From positions 21,681-85,680 of the forward strand of contig JBBHKE010000493.1 in the NCBI GenBank assembly GCA_037447655.1: a DNA stretch of 64,000 nt. Direction: 5' to 3'. The translations under genes and the position numbers were made by a program. A model generated the notes under the pieces. The model was given only the letters and a program-made list of their open reading frames with translations. It had not been told where the DNA came from and did no database searches. Positions 21,901-34,300 of this stretch are shown in pieces. Source of the DNA: Zygnema cylindricum (taxonomy: Eukaryota; Streptophyta; Zygnematophyceae; Zygnematales; Zygnemataceae). Positions within the stretch are counted from its first letter, which is position 1; the number at the start of each line of letters is the position of its first letter.

Positions 21901-24900
21901 TAAGTTAGGTAACAATTCATGTTAGCGCTAACAATTCGTGTAATTTAGGTAACAATTCCTCTTAGCACTAATAGTTTGTGTGAGTTAGGTAACAATTCTT
22001 GTTAGTGCTAATAGTTTGTGTAAGTTAGGTTACAATTTCTGTTAATGTTAACAGTTTGTGTAATTTAGAATAGAATTCATGTTAGCGGTAACTGTTTTTG
22101 TAAGTTAGGTTACAATTCCTATTAGCGCTAACACTTTGTGTAAGTTAGGAAACAATTCCAATTAGCACTTATAGTTTTTGTTCACTAACAATTCCTGCTA
22201 GCACTAACAGTTTATGTAATTTAGATATCAAGTCTTGTTAGCGCTAACAATTTGTGTAAGTTATGTATCAATTCTTGTTAGCGCTAACATTTTGTGTAAG
22301 TTTGGTAAAAACTCTTGCTAGCGCTAACAATTCGTGTAATTTAGAAAACAATTCCTGTTTGCGCTAAGAGTTTGTGTAAGTTAGGTAACAATTCCTGTTA
22401 GCTTTAACAGTTTGTGTAATTTAGATAAAAAATCATGTTAGAAATAAATGTTTGTATAAGTCAGAAAACAATTCTAAATAGCGCTAATAGTTTTTGTTCG
22501 CTAACAATTCCTGTTAGCCCTAAGAGTTTGTGTAATTTAGATATCAAGTCTTGTTAGCTCTAACAGTTTGTGAAATTTAGGTAACAATTCTTGTTAGCGC
22601 TAACATTTTTTGTAATTTAGATAACAATTCTTTTTAGCACTAACAGTTTGTGTAAGTTGGGTATCAATTCTTGTTAGCCCTAACAGTTTGTGTAAGCTAA
22701 TGAACAATCCGTGTTAGCGCTAACAGTTTCTGTAAGTTAGGTAACAATTCTTGTTAGCGCTAAATGTTTGTGTAAATTGATAACAATTCTTGTTAGCGCT
22801 AAAAGTTTTTGTAAGTTAGATATCAATTCCTGTTAGCAATAACAATTTGAGTAAGTTAGGTAATAAGTAATATTAGAGCTAACAATTTGTGTAATTTACA
22901 TAACAATTCCTGTTAGCGCTAACTACTTGTGTAAGTTAGGTATAAATTCCTGTTAGCGCTAACAGTTTGTGTTATTTAGATAACAATTCATTATAGCGCA
23001 AATAGTTTGTGTAAGTTATGTAACAATTCCTGTTAGCGCTAACAGATTGTATAAGTTAGGTAACAATTCCTTTTAGCACTAATAGTTTGTGTGAGTTGGG
23101 TAGCAATTCTTGTTAGTGCTAATAGTTTGTGTAAGTTAGGTTACAATTTCTGTCAATGTTAACAGTTTGTGTTAGTTAGATAACAATTCCTGTTAGTGTT
23201 AACAGTTTGTGTAATTTAGAATATAATTCCTGTAAGCGCTAACAGTTTTTGTAATTTAGATATCAAGTCTTGTTAGCGCTAACAATTTGTGTAATTTAAG
23301 TAACAATTCTTGTTAGCGCTAACAATTTGTGTAAGTTGGGTATCAATTCTTGTTAGCACTAACAATTTGTGTAAGTTAGGTAACACTCCTTGTTAGCGCA
23401 AACAATTCGTGTAATTTAGAAAACAATTCCTGTTTGCGCTAAGAGTTTGTGTAAGTTAGGTAACAATTCCTGATAGCTTTAACAGTTTGTGTAATTTAGA
23501 TAAAAAATCATGTTAGAAATAACAGTTTGTGTAAGTTAGGTAACAATTTCTATTAGCACTAACAGTTTGTGTAAGTCAGGAAACAGTTCCAATTAGCGCT
23601 AACATTTAATAGTTTTTGTTCGCTAACACTTCCTGTTAGTCCTAAAAGTTTGTGTAATTTAGATATCAAGTCGTTTTAGCTCTAACAGTTTGTGTAATTT
23701 AGGTAACAATTCTTGTTAGCGCTAACATTTTGTGTAATTTAGATAACAATTCTTTTTAGTTCTAATAGTTTGTGTAAGTTGGGTATCAATTCTTGTAAGC
23801 ACTAACAGTTTGTGAAATTTAGATAACAATTCCTGTTACCGCTTACAATTTGTGTAACTTAGGTAACAATTCTTGTTTGCGCTAACAATTTGTGTAAGTT
23901 AGTTACAATTCCAATAAGCGTTAACAGTTTTTGTTCGCTAACAATTCATGTTTGTGCTAACAGTTTGTGTAATTTAGATCACAAGTCCTGTTAGCCCTAA
24001 CATTTTGTTTAATTTAGGTAACAATTTTTGTTAACGTTTACAGTTTGTGTAATTTAGATATCAATTCTTGTTAGCGCTAATAGTTTATGTAAAAAAAGTA
24101 ACAATTTTTGTTAGCACTAATAGTTTGTGTAAATTAGGTAACATTTCATGTAAGCGCTAGCATTTGTGTAAGTTAGGTAACAATTCCTATTAGCGCTAAT
24201 AGTTTTTGTAAGTTAGGTAACAATTCTTGTAAGCGCTAACAATTTGTGTAATTTAGATAACAATGCATAATAGCGCTAAAAAATTGTGTAAGTTAGGTAA
24301 CAATTACAGTAAGCGCTAACTGTTTGTGTAAGTTAGGTAACAATCCATGTTAAAGCTAACAGTTTGTGTAATTTAGATAGCAATTTTTGTTAGCTCTAAC
24401 ACTTTTTGTAAGTTACGTAACAATTCTTGTTAGCGCTAACAGTTTGTGTAATTTAGATGACAATCCCTGTTAGCGCTAAAAGTTTTTGTAAGTTATGTAA
24501 CAATTTTTGTTAGCACTAATAGTTTAATTTAGATAAAAAAGTCTTGTTAGCCCCAACAGTTTGTAAAATTTAGATAACAATTCTTGTTAGCCCTAACATA
24601 TGTGTAAGTTAGGTACAATTCCATTAAGCGCTAACAGTATTTGTTTGCTAACAATTCCAATGTGTGCTAACAGTTTGAGTAATTTAGATCACAAGTCCTG
24701 TTAGCGCTAACATTTTCTATAATTTAGGAAACAATTCCTGTTAGCGCTAATAGTTTGTGTAATTTACATAAAAAAAGTTGTTAGTGCTAACAATTTGTGT
24801 AAATTACGTGACAATTCATGTTAGCGCTTTTTGTGTAATTTAGATAACAATTCCTGTTAGCGCTAACAGTTAGTGTAAGTAAGGTAACAATTCCTGTAAG

Positions 24901-27900
24901 AGGTAACAATTTGTGTAAGTTAGGTAACAATTCCTGTTAGCGCTAACAATTTGTGTAAGTTAGGTACAATTCGAATAAGCGCTAACATTTTTTGTTCGCT
25001 AACAATTCCTATGTGTGCTAACAGTTTGTGTAATTTAGATCACAAGTCGTGTTAGCGCTAACATTTTCTGTAATTTAGGAAACAATTTCTGTAAGCGCTT
25101 ACAGTTTGTGTATTTTAGATATCGATTACTGGTTAGCGCTATTAGTTTATGTAAGTTAGGTAACATTTCATGTAAGCGCTAACAGTTTGTGTAATTTAGA
25201 TAACAATTCCTGTTAGCGCTAGCATTTGTGTAAGTTAGGTAACAATTCCTATTAGCGCTAACAGTTTCAGTAAGTTAGGTAACAATTCCTCTTTGCGCTA
25301 ACAATTTGTGTAATTTAGATAACAATTTTTGTTAGCCCTAACAGTTTGTGTAAATTAAGTGACAATTCCTATTAGCGTTTACAATTTGTGTAATTTAGGT
25401 TACAATTCGTGTAAACGGTAATAGTTTCTGTAAGTTAGGTAACACTTTTTGTTAGCGCAAACAGTTTGTGTAAATTGATAACAATTCTTGTTAGCGCTAA
25501 GAGTTTTTGTAAGTTAGGTATGAATTTTTGTTAGCAATAACAAATTGAGTAAGTTAGGTAATAAGTAATGTTAGAGCTAACAATTTGTGTAATTTTGATA
25601 ACAATTCTTGTTAGCGCTAACAATTTGTGCAAGTAAGGTATAAATTCCTATTAGCGCTAACAATATTTGTAATTTAGATAACAATTCATTATAGCGCTAA
25701 CAATTTGTGTAAGTTAGGTAACAATTCCTGTTAGCGTTAACAGTTTGTGTAAGTTAGGTAACAATTCAAGTTATCGTTAACAGTTTATGTAAATTAGGGA
25801 ACAAATCATTTTAGCGCTAATAGTTTGTGTAATTTAGATAACAATTCCAATGAGCGCTAACTGTTAGTGTAAGTTAGGAAACAATTTTTGTCAAAGCTAA
25901 CAATTTGTGTAATTTAGATAACAATTCCTGTTAGCGCTAAAAGTTTGTGTAAGTTAGGTCACAATTCCTATTAGCGAAAACAATTTGAGTAAGTTAGGTA
26001 TTTATTCTTGTTAGTGCTAACAGTTTGTGTAATTTAGATAACATTTCATTATAGTGCTAAGAGTTTGTGTAAGTTAGGTAACAATTACAGTAATCGCTAA
26101 CTGTTTGTGTAAGTTATAGAACAATTCATGTTAAAGCTAACAGTTTGTGTTATTTAGATAGCAATTCCTGTTAGCGCTAACAGTTTCTGTAAGTTACTTA
26201 ACAATTCGTGTTAGCGCTAACAGTCTGTATAATTTAGAGAACAATTCCTGTTAGCGCTAAAAGTTTGTGTAAGTTAGGTCACAATTCCTATTAGCGAAAA
26301 CATTTTGTGTATGTTAGGTAACAATTCCTGTTAGAGCTAACACTTTGTGTAATTTAGATAACAATTCTTGTTAGCGCTAACATTTGTGTAAGTTATGTAA
26401 CAATTCCTGTTTGCGCTAACAATTTGTGTAATTTAGATGACAATTTTTTTTAGCGCTAACAGTTTGTGTAAATTAGGTGACAATTCCCGTTAGCGCTAAT
26501 AGTTTGTGTAATTTAGATAACAATTACTGTTAGCGCTAACGGTTTCTGTATTTTAGGTTACTATTCCTGTTAGCGGTAACAATTTGTGTTAGTAAGGTAA
26601 TAATTCTTGTTAACGCTAACATTTTGTGTAAGTTAGGAAACAATTCCTCTAAGCGCTAGCACTTTTTGTAATTTGGATAACAATTCCTGTTAGCGCTAAC
26701 AATTTGTGGAATTTAGATAACAATTCTTGTTAGTGTTAACAGTTTGTGTAACTTAGGTAACAATTCCTGTTAACGCTAACAGTTGCTGTAAGTTAGGAAA
26801 CAATTCCAATTAGCGCTAACAGTTTTTGTTTGCTTATAGTTCTAATTAGCGCAAACAGTTTGTGTAATTTAGATAACAAGTTGTTTTAGCGCTAGGAGTT
26901 TGTGTAATTTAGATAATAATTCCTCTTAGCACTAATAGTTTATGTGAGTTGGGTAAGAATTCTTATTAGCGCTAACAGCTTCTGTAAGTTAGGTCAGAAT
27001 TTCTGTCAGCGCTAAAAGTTTGTGTAATTTAGGTAATAATTCATGTTAGCGCTAACTGTTTGTGTTATTTAGATAACAATTCTTGTTAGCGCTTACAGTT
27101 TGTGTAAGTAAGGTAATAATTCCTGTTAGCGCTTATAGTTTGTGTAAGCCAGGTAACAATTCTTGTTTGCGTTAACAATTTGTGTAATTTAGGTAACAAT
27201 TCATGTTAGCGCTAATAGTTTGTGTTATTAAGATAATAATTCGTGTTAGGGCTAACAAATTGTGTTATTTCGATAACAGATATTGTTAGCGCTTACAATT
27301 TGTGTAATTGAGATAATAATTCTTGTAAGCATTAACAATTTGTGTAAGTAAGGTAACTATTCTTGTTAGGGCTATTAGTTTGTGTAATTTAGACAACAAT
27401 TCCTGTTTACTCTAATAGTTTGTGTAATTTAGATAGCAATTATTGTTAGCGCTAATAATTTGTGCAATTAAGATAACCGTTTGTGTAAGTTAGGTAACAG
27501 TTCATGTTAGCGCTAACAGTTTGTGTTATTTAGATAACAATCCCAGTTAGTGCTAACAGTTTGTGTTAGTTAGGTATCAATTCCTTTTAGCGCTAACAGT
27601 TTGTGTTATTTAGATAACAATTCCTATCAGCGCTAACAGTTTGTGTAAGTTAGGTAACAATTCCTTTTAGCGCTAATAGTTTGTGTAATTTAGATAACAA
27701 TTCCTCTTAGCACTAACAGTTTGTGTAATTAAGATAACAATTTTTATTAGCACTAACACTTTGTGTAAATTAGCTAAATATTCTTATTAGCGCTAAGAGT
27801 TTGTGTAAGTTAGGTAACAGCTCCTGTTAGAGCTAACAGTTTGTGTAATTTAGGTAACAATTCTTGTTAGCGCTAACAACTTCTGTAAGTTAGTTTACAA

Positions 27901-27943
27901 TTTCTGTAAGCGCAAACAGTTTGTGTTATTTAGATAACAATTC

Positions 27944-28371
27944 GTGTTAGTGCTAAAAGTTTGTGTAAGTTAGGTAACAATACCTGTAAGCACTAACAGT
28001 TTGTGTAATTTAGAAAAAAGTTATTGTTAGCGCTAACAGTTTGTGTAATTTAGATAACAATTCTTGTAAGCACTAACAATTTGTGTAAGTTAGGTAACAA
28101 TTCCTACTAGCGCTAATAGTTTGTGTAATTTAGACAACAATTCTTGTTTGCGCTAATAGTTTGTGTAGTTTAGATTACAATTATTGTTAGCGCTAAAAGT
28201 TTGTGCAATTAAGATAACCGTTTGTGTATGTTAGGTAACAGTTCCTCTTAGCGCTAACAATTTGTGTTATTAAAATAACAATCCCAGTTCGTTCTAACAG
28301 TTTGTGTTAGTTATGTTGGTTTTTGAAAAGTTAGTTTCGTGCACACACGACGTTTCGTGCGTACGCGTGTT
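27944..28371. repeat. Recent duplicate, left copy (satellite B flank plus LTR start)
   Basis: 370 bp of satellite B plus the first ~57 bp of the RLC-D LTR. By eye it is identical to 30013-30440 (offset 2069). Neighbouring satellite units usually differ by 10% or more, so this is a recent copy event. Confidence 0.85.
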
Positions 28372-29155
28372 CGCGTGCGTATTTAATTACCGAAATTAAT
28401 GTGGTGGTTCGAATGGTTTGCAGATTGGAGGAGTAGATGTACGAGGAAAATTAAAGGGACGTGAAAAAGTAATTAAGTGGGACGCAAAATCGCGTCCATC
28501 ACATGATATTTATTTTGGACGGTCCAGATTCGTTTGATGAAATTTGTAAGGTTTGTAAATATTTGCAACAATGTTTTGTCCTGTGTGTATTAGGTATTAG
28601 TGTATATCTATTCATTCTGACATGTCACGAAGTATTCAGGTTACGTACGGTTGGTATGCCTCCGTACATTCAGTAGTGAGCTCTAGTGTATATTTGTAGG
28701 ACTTCGTCATTTTGGACTTAAGGAACTTTTTGGACTGAAACTGTTTCTGCTCCTTTGTGGGAATTTCATCTGAGAATTGCTCTCAGTTCTATTGAAACAA
28801 TTATCTGAAATTATGCATGTGTGTTTTTCTTTGTATGGGCAATATTGTGGCAAATTTGCAGACCTATTGTGTGTCTTATTTGCTTGGGGCTTCATTGTGA
28901 AGTTGGTCAGATTTATCTAAGTTTTGGCAAGCTGTTTTTGTGCAACTTTGACTAGGTGGTGTGATAATTTTGTTTGGTATATTTAAATGAAATTTTGTGG
29001 GAATAATCAATGGCCTAGTAAATATCTGTTTATGAGGTTTCAGATTTATTTGGTAATTTTGTAGAATTCTGAGTGGTTTCAAAGTAGGCTGTTTTTGGGG
29101 TAGTGTATGGTGCTTCCGAGGGTAAATTCATGGCTGGAATTTCTTCAAACCAATA
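28314..29155. mobile_element. RLC-D LTR, left copy (about 842 bp)
   Basis: Starts TGTTGGTTTTTGAAAAG after AGTTA and ends ...TTCAAACCAATA, a decayed form of the CCAACA end seen in the right copy. After ~57 identical bases it diverges strongly from the LTR at 30383-31332 and lacks that copy's ~108-bp internal duplication. The 3' part (about 28630-28880) also resembles 50330-50560. It contains ATGGCTGGAATTTCTTCAAA near its end, the likely gag start of the family. The right flank is unrelated integrase sequence, so this copy has no matching target duplication. Confidence 0.75.
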
Positions 29156-30012
29156 ATAAGCACAGTTCATTGCTTCGGCCCAAAAACCTTTTCCTATCTT
29201 ATTATCTAACAACATACTCCTTGCACTATGACTTAGTGTTCTGTTTAATCCTTTAGCTACACCATTTTGCTCAGGATTGTCACGAACTGTCTTTTGGTGT
29301 TGCACTCCATCTTCTCTAAAAAAATAGTCAAACTGATTAGAGGTATACTCTCCCCCATCATCACTCCTCACTCTCTTAATAGAGGTGTGATGGATTTTCT
29401 CACTCCATGCTTTATATTCCTTAAAAATCTGTGGGGCCTCTAACTTATTTTTGAGGAAATACACTCTAAAATATCGAGACCAATCGTTAGTGATTGTCAT
29501 CATAAACCTCTTCCACCCCGGTGAAGGCACTTTGGCTGGTCTCGAGATATTAGTGTGTACTAAGTCTAAAAACTTTTCCCCTTTATAAGTGGCTTCCATT
29601 GGCAAGGGTAACCTGTGTGCCTTTCCTTGAGCACAACCACTACAGTCACTCAAGTTTTCACTTTCCCCAAACTGAATTCCTTCCACTATTCCCATGTTTT
29701 TCATCTCTCTTAACTTATCTAGATTCACATGCCCAAACCTCTTATGCCACATCATTATATCATGAACACGAGCATATTAAAATTTCTTCTTTTCATTGCT
29801 TAAAATCAGCCCAAACATCCCTTGGCTACCTTTTTCAGCAGTGAAATAAACTTCCTCCTCAAAGCTAGCAGTAAAGGTTCCCTTTCTAGTGCTAGTCTCA
29901 AAACCCTTATCATCCAACACACACGTTGAGATGAGGTTCTTTTTCAACTCTAGAATAAACAACACATCAAAGAATGTCACTATGGATGTCTTCCCCTCCA
30001 CTACAACTTTCA
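29156..30012 (-). pseudogene. Copia protease end, pre-integrase and integrase fragment
   Basis: Minus-strand relic close to RLC-A. From 30012 down: protease C-terminal part (VVVEGKTSIVTFFDVLFILE), a stop near 29777, the zinc region MMWHKRFGHVNLDKL with CSGCAQGKAH, then integrase core FMMTITNDWSRYFRVYFLKN with RSDDGGEYTS (catalytic Asp-Asp region) and NPEQNGVAKGLNRTL (catalytic Glu). It ends at AMNCAYYW, where the frame runs into the RLC-D LTR. The 241-codon stretch 29755-29030 is open but is a chimera of integrase and LTR. RT, RNase H and gag are absent. The fragment points the opposite way from the RLC-D gag start, so it is probably not RLC-D's own interior. Confidence 0.82.
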
Positions 30013-30382
30013 GTGTTAGTGCTAAAAGTTTGTGTAAGTTAGGTAACAATACCTGTAAGCACTAACAGTTTGTGTAATTTAGAAAAAAGTTATTGTTAGC
30101 GCTAACAGTTTGTGTAATTTAGATAACAATTCTTGTAAGCACTAACAATTTGTGTAAGTTAGGTAACAATTCCTACTAGCGCTAATAGTTTGTGTAATTT
30201 AGACAACAATTCTTGTTTGCGCTAATAGTTTGTGTAGTTTAGATTACAATTATTGTTAGCGCTAAAAGTTTGTGCAATTAAGATAACCGTTTGTGTATGT
30301 TAGGTAACAGTTCCTCTTAGCGCTAACAATTTGTGTTATTAAAATAACAATCCCAGTTCGTTCTAACAGTTTGTGTTAGTTA
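30013..30382. repeat. Satellite B segment, duplicate of 27944-28313
   Basis: Same 370 bp as the left copy, including irregular units such as gtgcaattaagataaccg. It begins abruptly inside the copia fragment (acaactttcag|tgttagtgc) and ends with AGTTA at the solo LTR. Confidence 0.9.
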
Positions 30383-31332
30383 TGTTGGTTTTTGAAAAGT
30401 TAGTTTCGTGCACACACGACGTTTCGTGCGTACGCGTGTTTGCTTGCGTATTTAATCACCGAAATTAATGTGGTGGTTTGAATGGTTTGCGGATTGGGGG
30501 AGTAGTTGTACCAGGAAAATTAAAGGGACGTGAAAAAAGTAATTAAGTGGGACAATAAATCGCGTCCATCACATTATATTTATTTTGGACGGTCAAGATT
30601 TGTTTGACGAAATTCTTAAGGTTTGTAGTGGCGCTGTCAGTTTGGTCATTTTGGTGAGGGACGCGAAATCGCGTCCATCACATGATATTTATTTTGGACG
30701 GTCCAGATTAGTTTGATGAAATTTGTAGGGTTTGTAAATATTTGCAACAATGTTTTGTCCTGTGTATTAGGTATTAGTGTAGATCTATTCATTCTGACAT
30801 GTCACAAAGTATTTGGGTTACGTACGGCTGGTATGCCTCCGTACATTCAGTAGTGAGCTCTAGTGTATATTTCTAGGACTTCGTCATTTTGGACTTAAGG
30901 GAACTGTTGGACTAAATCTGTTTTAGGTCATTTTTGGTATTTTCATCTGCGAATTGCTCTCAGTTATAGTAGCAGAATTATCTGAAACTTTGCATGTGTG
31001 TTCCTCCTTGTGTTGGAAATATTGTGGCAAATTTGCAGATCTATTGTGAGTCAAATTTGCTTAGGGGTTCATTGTGAAGTTGGTCAAAATATCAAAGTTC
31101 TGGCAGGCTATTTTTCTGCAACTTTGACTGAGTGTTGTGATTATTGGGTTTGGTATTGTAATATAGAAAATTGTGTGGAAATACTTAGTGGCCTAGGAAA
31201 TATCTGTTTGTGACGTTTCAGCTTGTTTTGGGAATTCTGAAGAATTATGAGTGGAATCAAAGTAGGTTGTTTTGGGGTAGTCTGTGGTGCTTCCGAGGGT
31301 ACATTCATGGCTGAAAATCTTTCAAGCCAACA
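30383..31332. mobile_element. RLC-D solo LTR (950 bp) with 5-bp target duplication
   Basis: TGTTGG at 30383 and CCAACA at 31332 form 6-bp inverted ends. AGTTA flanks it at 30378-30382 and 31333-31337, and the satellite B unit reads through if the LTR and one AGTTA are removed. An internal direct duplication of about 108 bp starts with gcgtccatcacat(t/g)atattt (about 30567 and 30674). Near the end, ATGGCTGAAAATCTTTCAAG would be a gag start. A solo LTR is the usual product of LTR-LTR recombination. Confidence 0.9.
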
Positions 31333-34300
31333 AGTTAGGTATCGATTCCTGTAAGCGCTAATAGTTTGTGTTATTTAGATAACAATTCCTATTAGCGCTA
31401 ACACATTGTGTAACTTAGGTAACAAATACTGTTAGCGTTAATAGTTTGTGTAGATTAGGTAACAATTCAAGTAAGCGCTAACAGTTTGTGTTATTTAGAT
31501 AACAATTCGTGTTAGCCCTAACAGTTTCTGTAATTTAGATAACAGTTATTGTTTGCGCTAATAATTTGTGTAATTTAGATAACAATTCTTGTAAGCGCTA
31601 ACAATTTGTGTAAGTTAGGTAAGAATACCTGTTAGCGGTAACAGTTTGTGTAAATTATGTAACAATTCTTGTTAGTGCTAACAATTTGTGTGAATTAGGT
31701 CACAATTGCAGTTAGCGCTAATAATTTGTGTAATTTAGATAACTATTCATGTTAGCCGTAACAAATTGTGTAAGTTAGGTTACAAATCCTGTTAGCGCTA
31801 ACAGTTTGTGTAAGGAAGGTAACAATTCCTATTAGCGCTATCAGTTTGTGTAAGTTGTGTAACAATTCTTGTTAGCTGTACAAGTTTGTGTAAGTTAGGT
31901 AACAATTTTTTGTTAGCGCTAACAGTTAATGTCATTTAGATAATAATTCATATTAAGGCTAAAAGTTTGTGTAAGTTAGGTAACAATTCCTATTAGCACT
32001 AACAGTTTGTGTAATTTAGATAACAATTCCTGTTTGCGCCAATAGTTTGTGTAATTTAGATAATAGTTATTGTTAGCGCTAACATTTTGTGCGATTAAGA
32101 TAACCGTTTGAGAAAGTTAGGTAACAGTTTTTGTTAGCGCTAACAGTTTCTGTTATTTAGATAACAATCCTAGTTAGTGCTAACAGTTTGTGTTAGTTAG
32201 GTATCAATTCCTGTAAGCGCTAACAATTTGTGTTATTTAGATAACAATTCCTGTTAGCGCTAACATATTGGGTAAGTAAGGTAACAATTCTTGTTAGCGC
32301 TTACAATTTGTGTAAGTTAGGTAACAATTCCTTTTAGGACTATTATTTTGTGAAATTTATGTAACAATACATTTTAGCGCTAACAGTTTGTGTAATTTAG
32401 ATAACAGTTCCTAATAGCACTAACAGTTTGTGTAAGATAGAAGAGAATTTTTGTTAGCGCTAACAGTTTGTGTAATTAAGATAACCTTTTGTGTAAGTTA
32501 GGTTAAAAATCCTTTTTGCGCTAACAGTTTTTTTTATTTAGATAACAATCCTAGTTAGTGCTAACAGTTTGTGTAATTTAGATAACAATTCTTGCTAGGG
32601 CTAACAATTTGTATAAGTTATGTAACAATTCATGTTAGCGCTAACAGATTGTGTAATTTAGATTACAATTCTTGTTAGCGCTAACACTTTGTGTAAGTTA
32701 GGTAAGAATTCATGTTAGCGCTAACAGTTTGTGTAAGTCTGGTAACAATTTCTGTTAGCGCAAATATTTTGTGTAATTTAGGTAACAATTTATGCAAGCG
32801 CTAACAGTTTATGTAATTTAGATAACAATTCCCATTAGCGTTAATAGTTTGTGTAATTTAGATAATAATTCTTGTTAAGGCTTTTAGTTTGTGTAATTTA
32901 GATAACAATTCCTATTAGCGCTTACAGTTTGTGTAATTTAGATAACAATTCTTGTTAGGGCTAACAGTTTGTGTAATTTAGATTACAATTCTTGTTAGCG
33001 CTAACAGTTTGTGTAAGTCAGGTAACAATTACTTTAAGCGCTAACTGTTTGTGTAATTTATGTATTAATTTATGTTAGCGGTAACAGTTTGTGTAATTTA
33101 GATAACAATTCCTGTTAGCGCTAACAGTTTGTGTAATTATATAACAATTATTGTTAGCTTAAGAGTTTGTGTAAATTAGGTAACAATTTTTGTTAACGTT
33201 AACAGTTTGTGTAAGTTAGGTAACTATTCCTGTTAGCCCTAACAGATTGTGTAATTAGATAACAATTCTTTTTAGCTGAAGAGTTTGTGTAAGTTAGGTA
33301 ATGATTTTTGTTAACGCTAACAGTTAGTGTAAGTTAGGTAACAATTCATGTCAGTCTAAGAGTTTGTGTAATTTATACAACAATTCTTGTTATCGCAAAC
33401 AGTTTAAGTAATTTAGGTAACAATTCTTGTTAGGAGTAATAGTTTGTGTAATTTAGGTAACAATTTATGTTAGCACTAACAATTTGCGTAATTTATATAA
33501 CAATTCTTGTTAGCGCTAACAGTTTGTGTAAGTTAGATAATAATTCTTGTTAGCGCTGACAGTTTTTGTAAGTAAGATAAACATTCATGTTAGCTCTAAC
33601 AGTTTGTATAAGTCTAGTAACAATTTTTGTTAGCGCAAATAGTTTCTGTAATTTAGGTAGCAATTTATGTAAGGGCTAAAATTTTATGTAATTTAGATAA
33701 CAATTCCTATTAGGGTTAATAGTTTGTAAAAATTATGATAATAATTCTTGTTAGGGCTAACAGTTTGTGTAATTTAGATATTAATTCCTATTAGCGCTTA
33801 CAGTTTTTGTAATTTAGATAACAATTCTTGTTTGCGGTAACAGTTTGTGTAAGTTAGGTAACAATTCTTGTTAGCAGTAACAGTTTGTGTAATTTAGGTA
33901 ACAATTTATGCTAGCACTAACAATTTGCGTAATTTAGATAACAATTCTTGTTAGCGCTTACTGTTTTTGTAATTTAGATAACAATTCTTGTTAGCGCTAA
34001 CAGTTTGTGTAAGTTAGGGAAGACATTATGTTAGCACATAGAGTTTGTGTAATTTAGATAACAATTCTTGTTAGCGCTAACAGTTTGTGTAAGTTTGGTA
34101 ACAATTCGTGTTAGCGCTAACAATTTGTGTAAGTAAGGTAACAATTCCTATTAACCCTAACATTCTGTGTAAGTTAGGTAACAATTCATGTTAGCGCTAA
34201 CAGTTTGTGTAATTTAGATAACAATTTTTGTTAGCGCTAACAGTTTGTGTAAGTTAGGTAAGAATTCATGTTAGCGCTAACAGTTTGTGTAAGTCTGGTA

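Larger units (their letters stand above)
16866..28313. repeat. Satellite B array, 40-bp unit (first block)
   Basis: Head-to-tail 40-bp units. A typical one is GTTAGCGCTAACAGTTTGTG followed by TAAGTTAGGTAACAATTCCT. The first 12 bases are a perfect palindrome. Units tend to alternate between a taagttaggtaac type and a taatttagataac type, giving an ~80-bp second-order period. About 280 units lie here, excluding the TRIM insertion at 18589-18903. No coding sequence. The right end is interrupted by an RLC-D LTR. Confidence 0.95.

Noticed and set aside
16866-28313. Regular 40-bp repeats that could resemble a CRISPR array
   Set aside because: There are no unique spacers: the whole 40 bp is repeated, with divergence spread over the unit, in a plant nuclear context.
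28707-29082. Short minus-strand frames in the RLC-D LTR
   Set aside because: They lie inside an LTR, are not kept in the solo LTR copy, and show no known domain.
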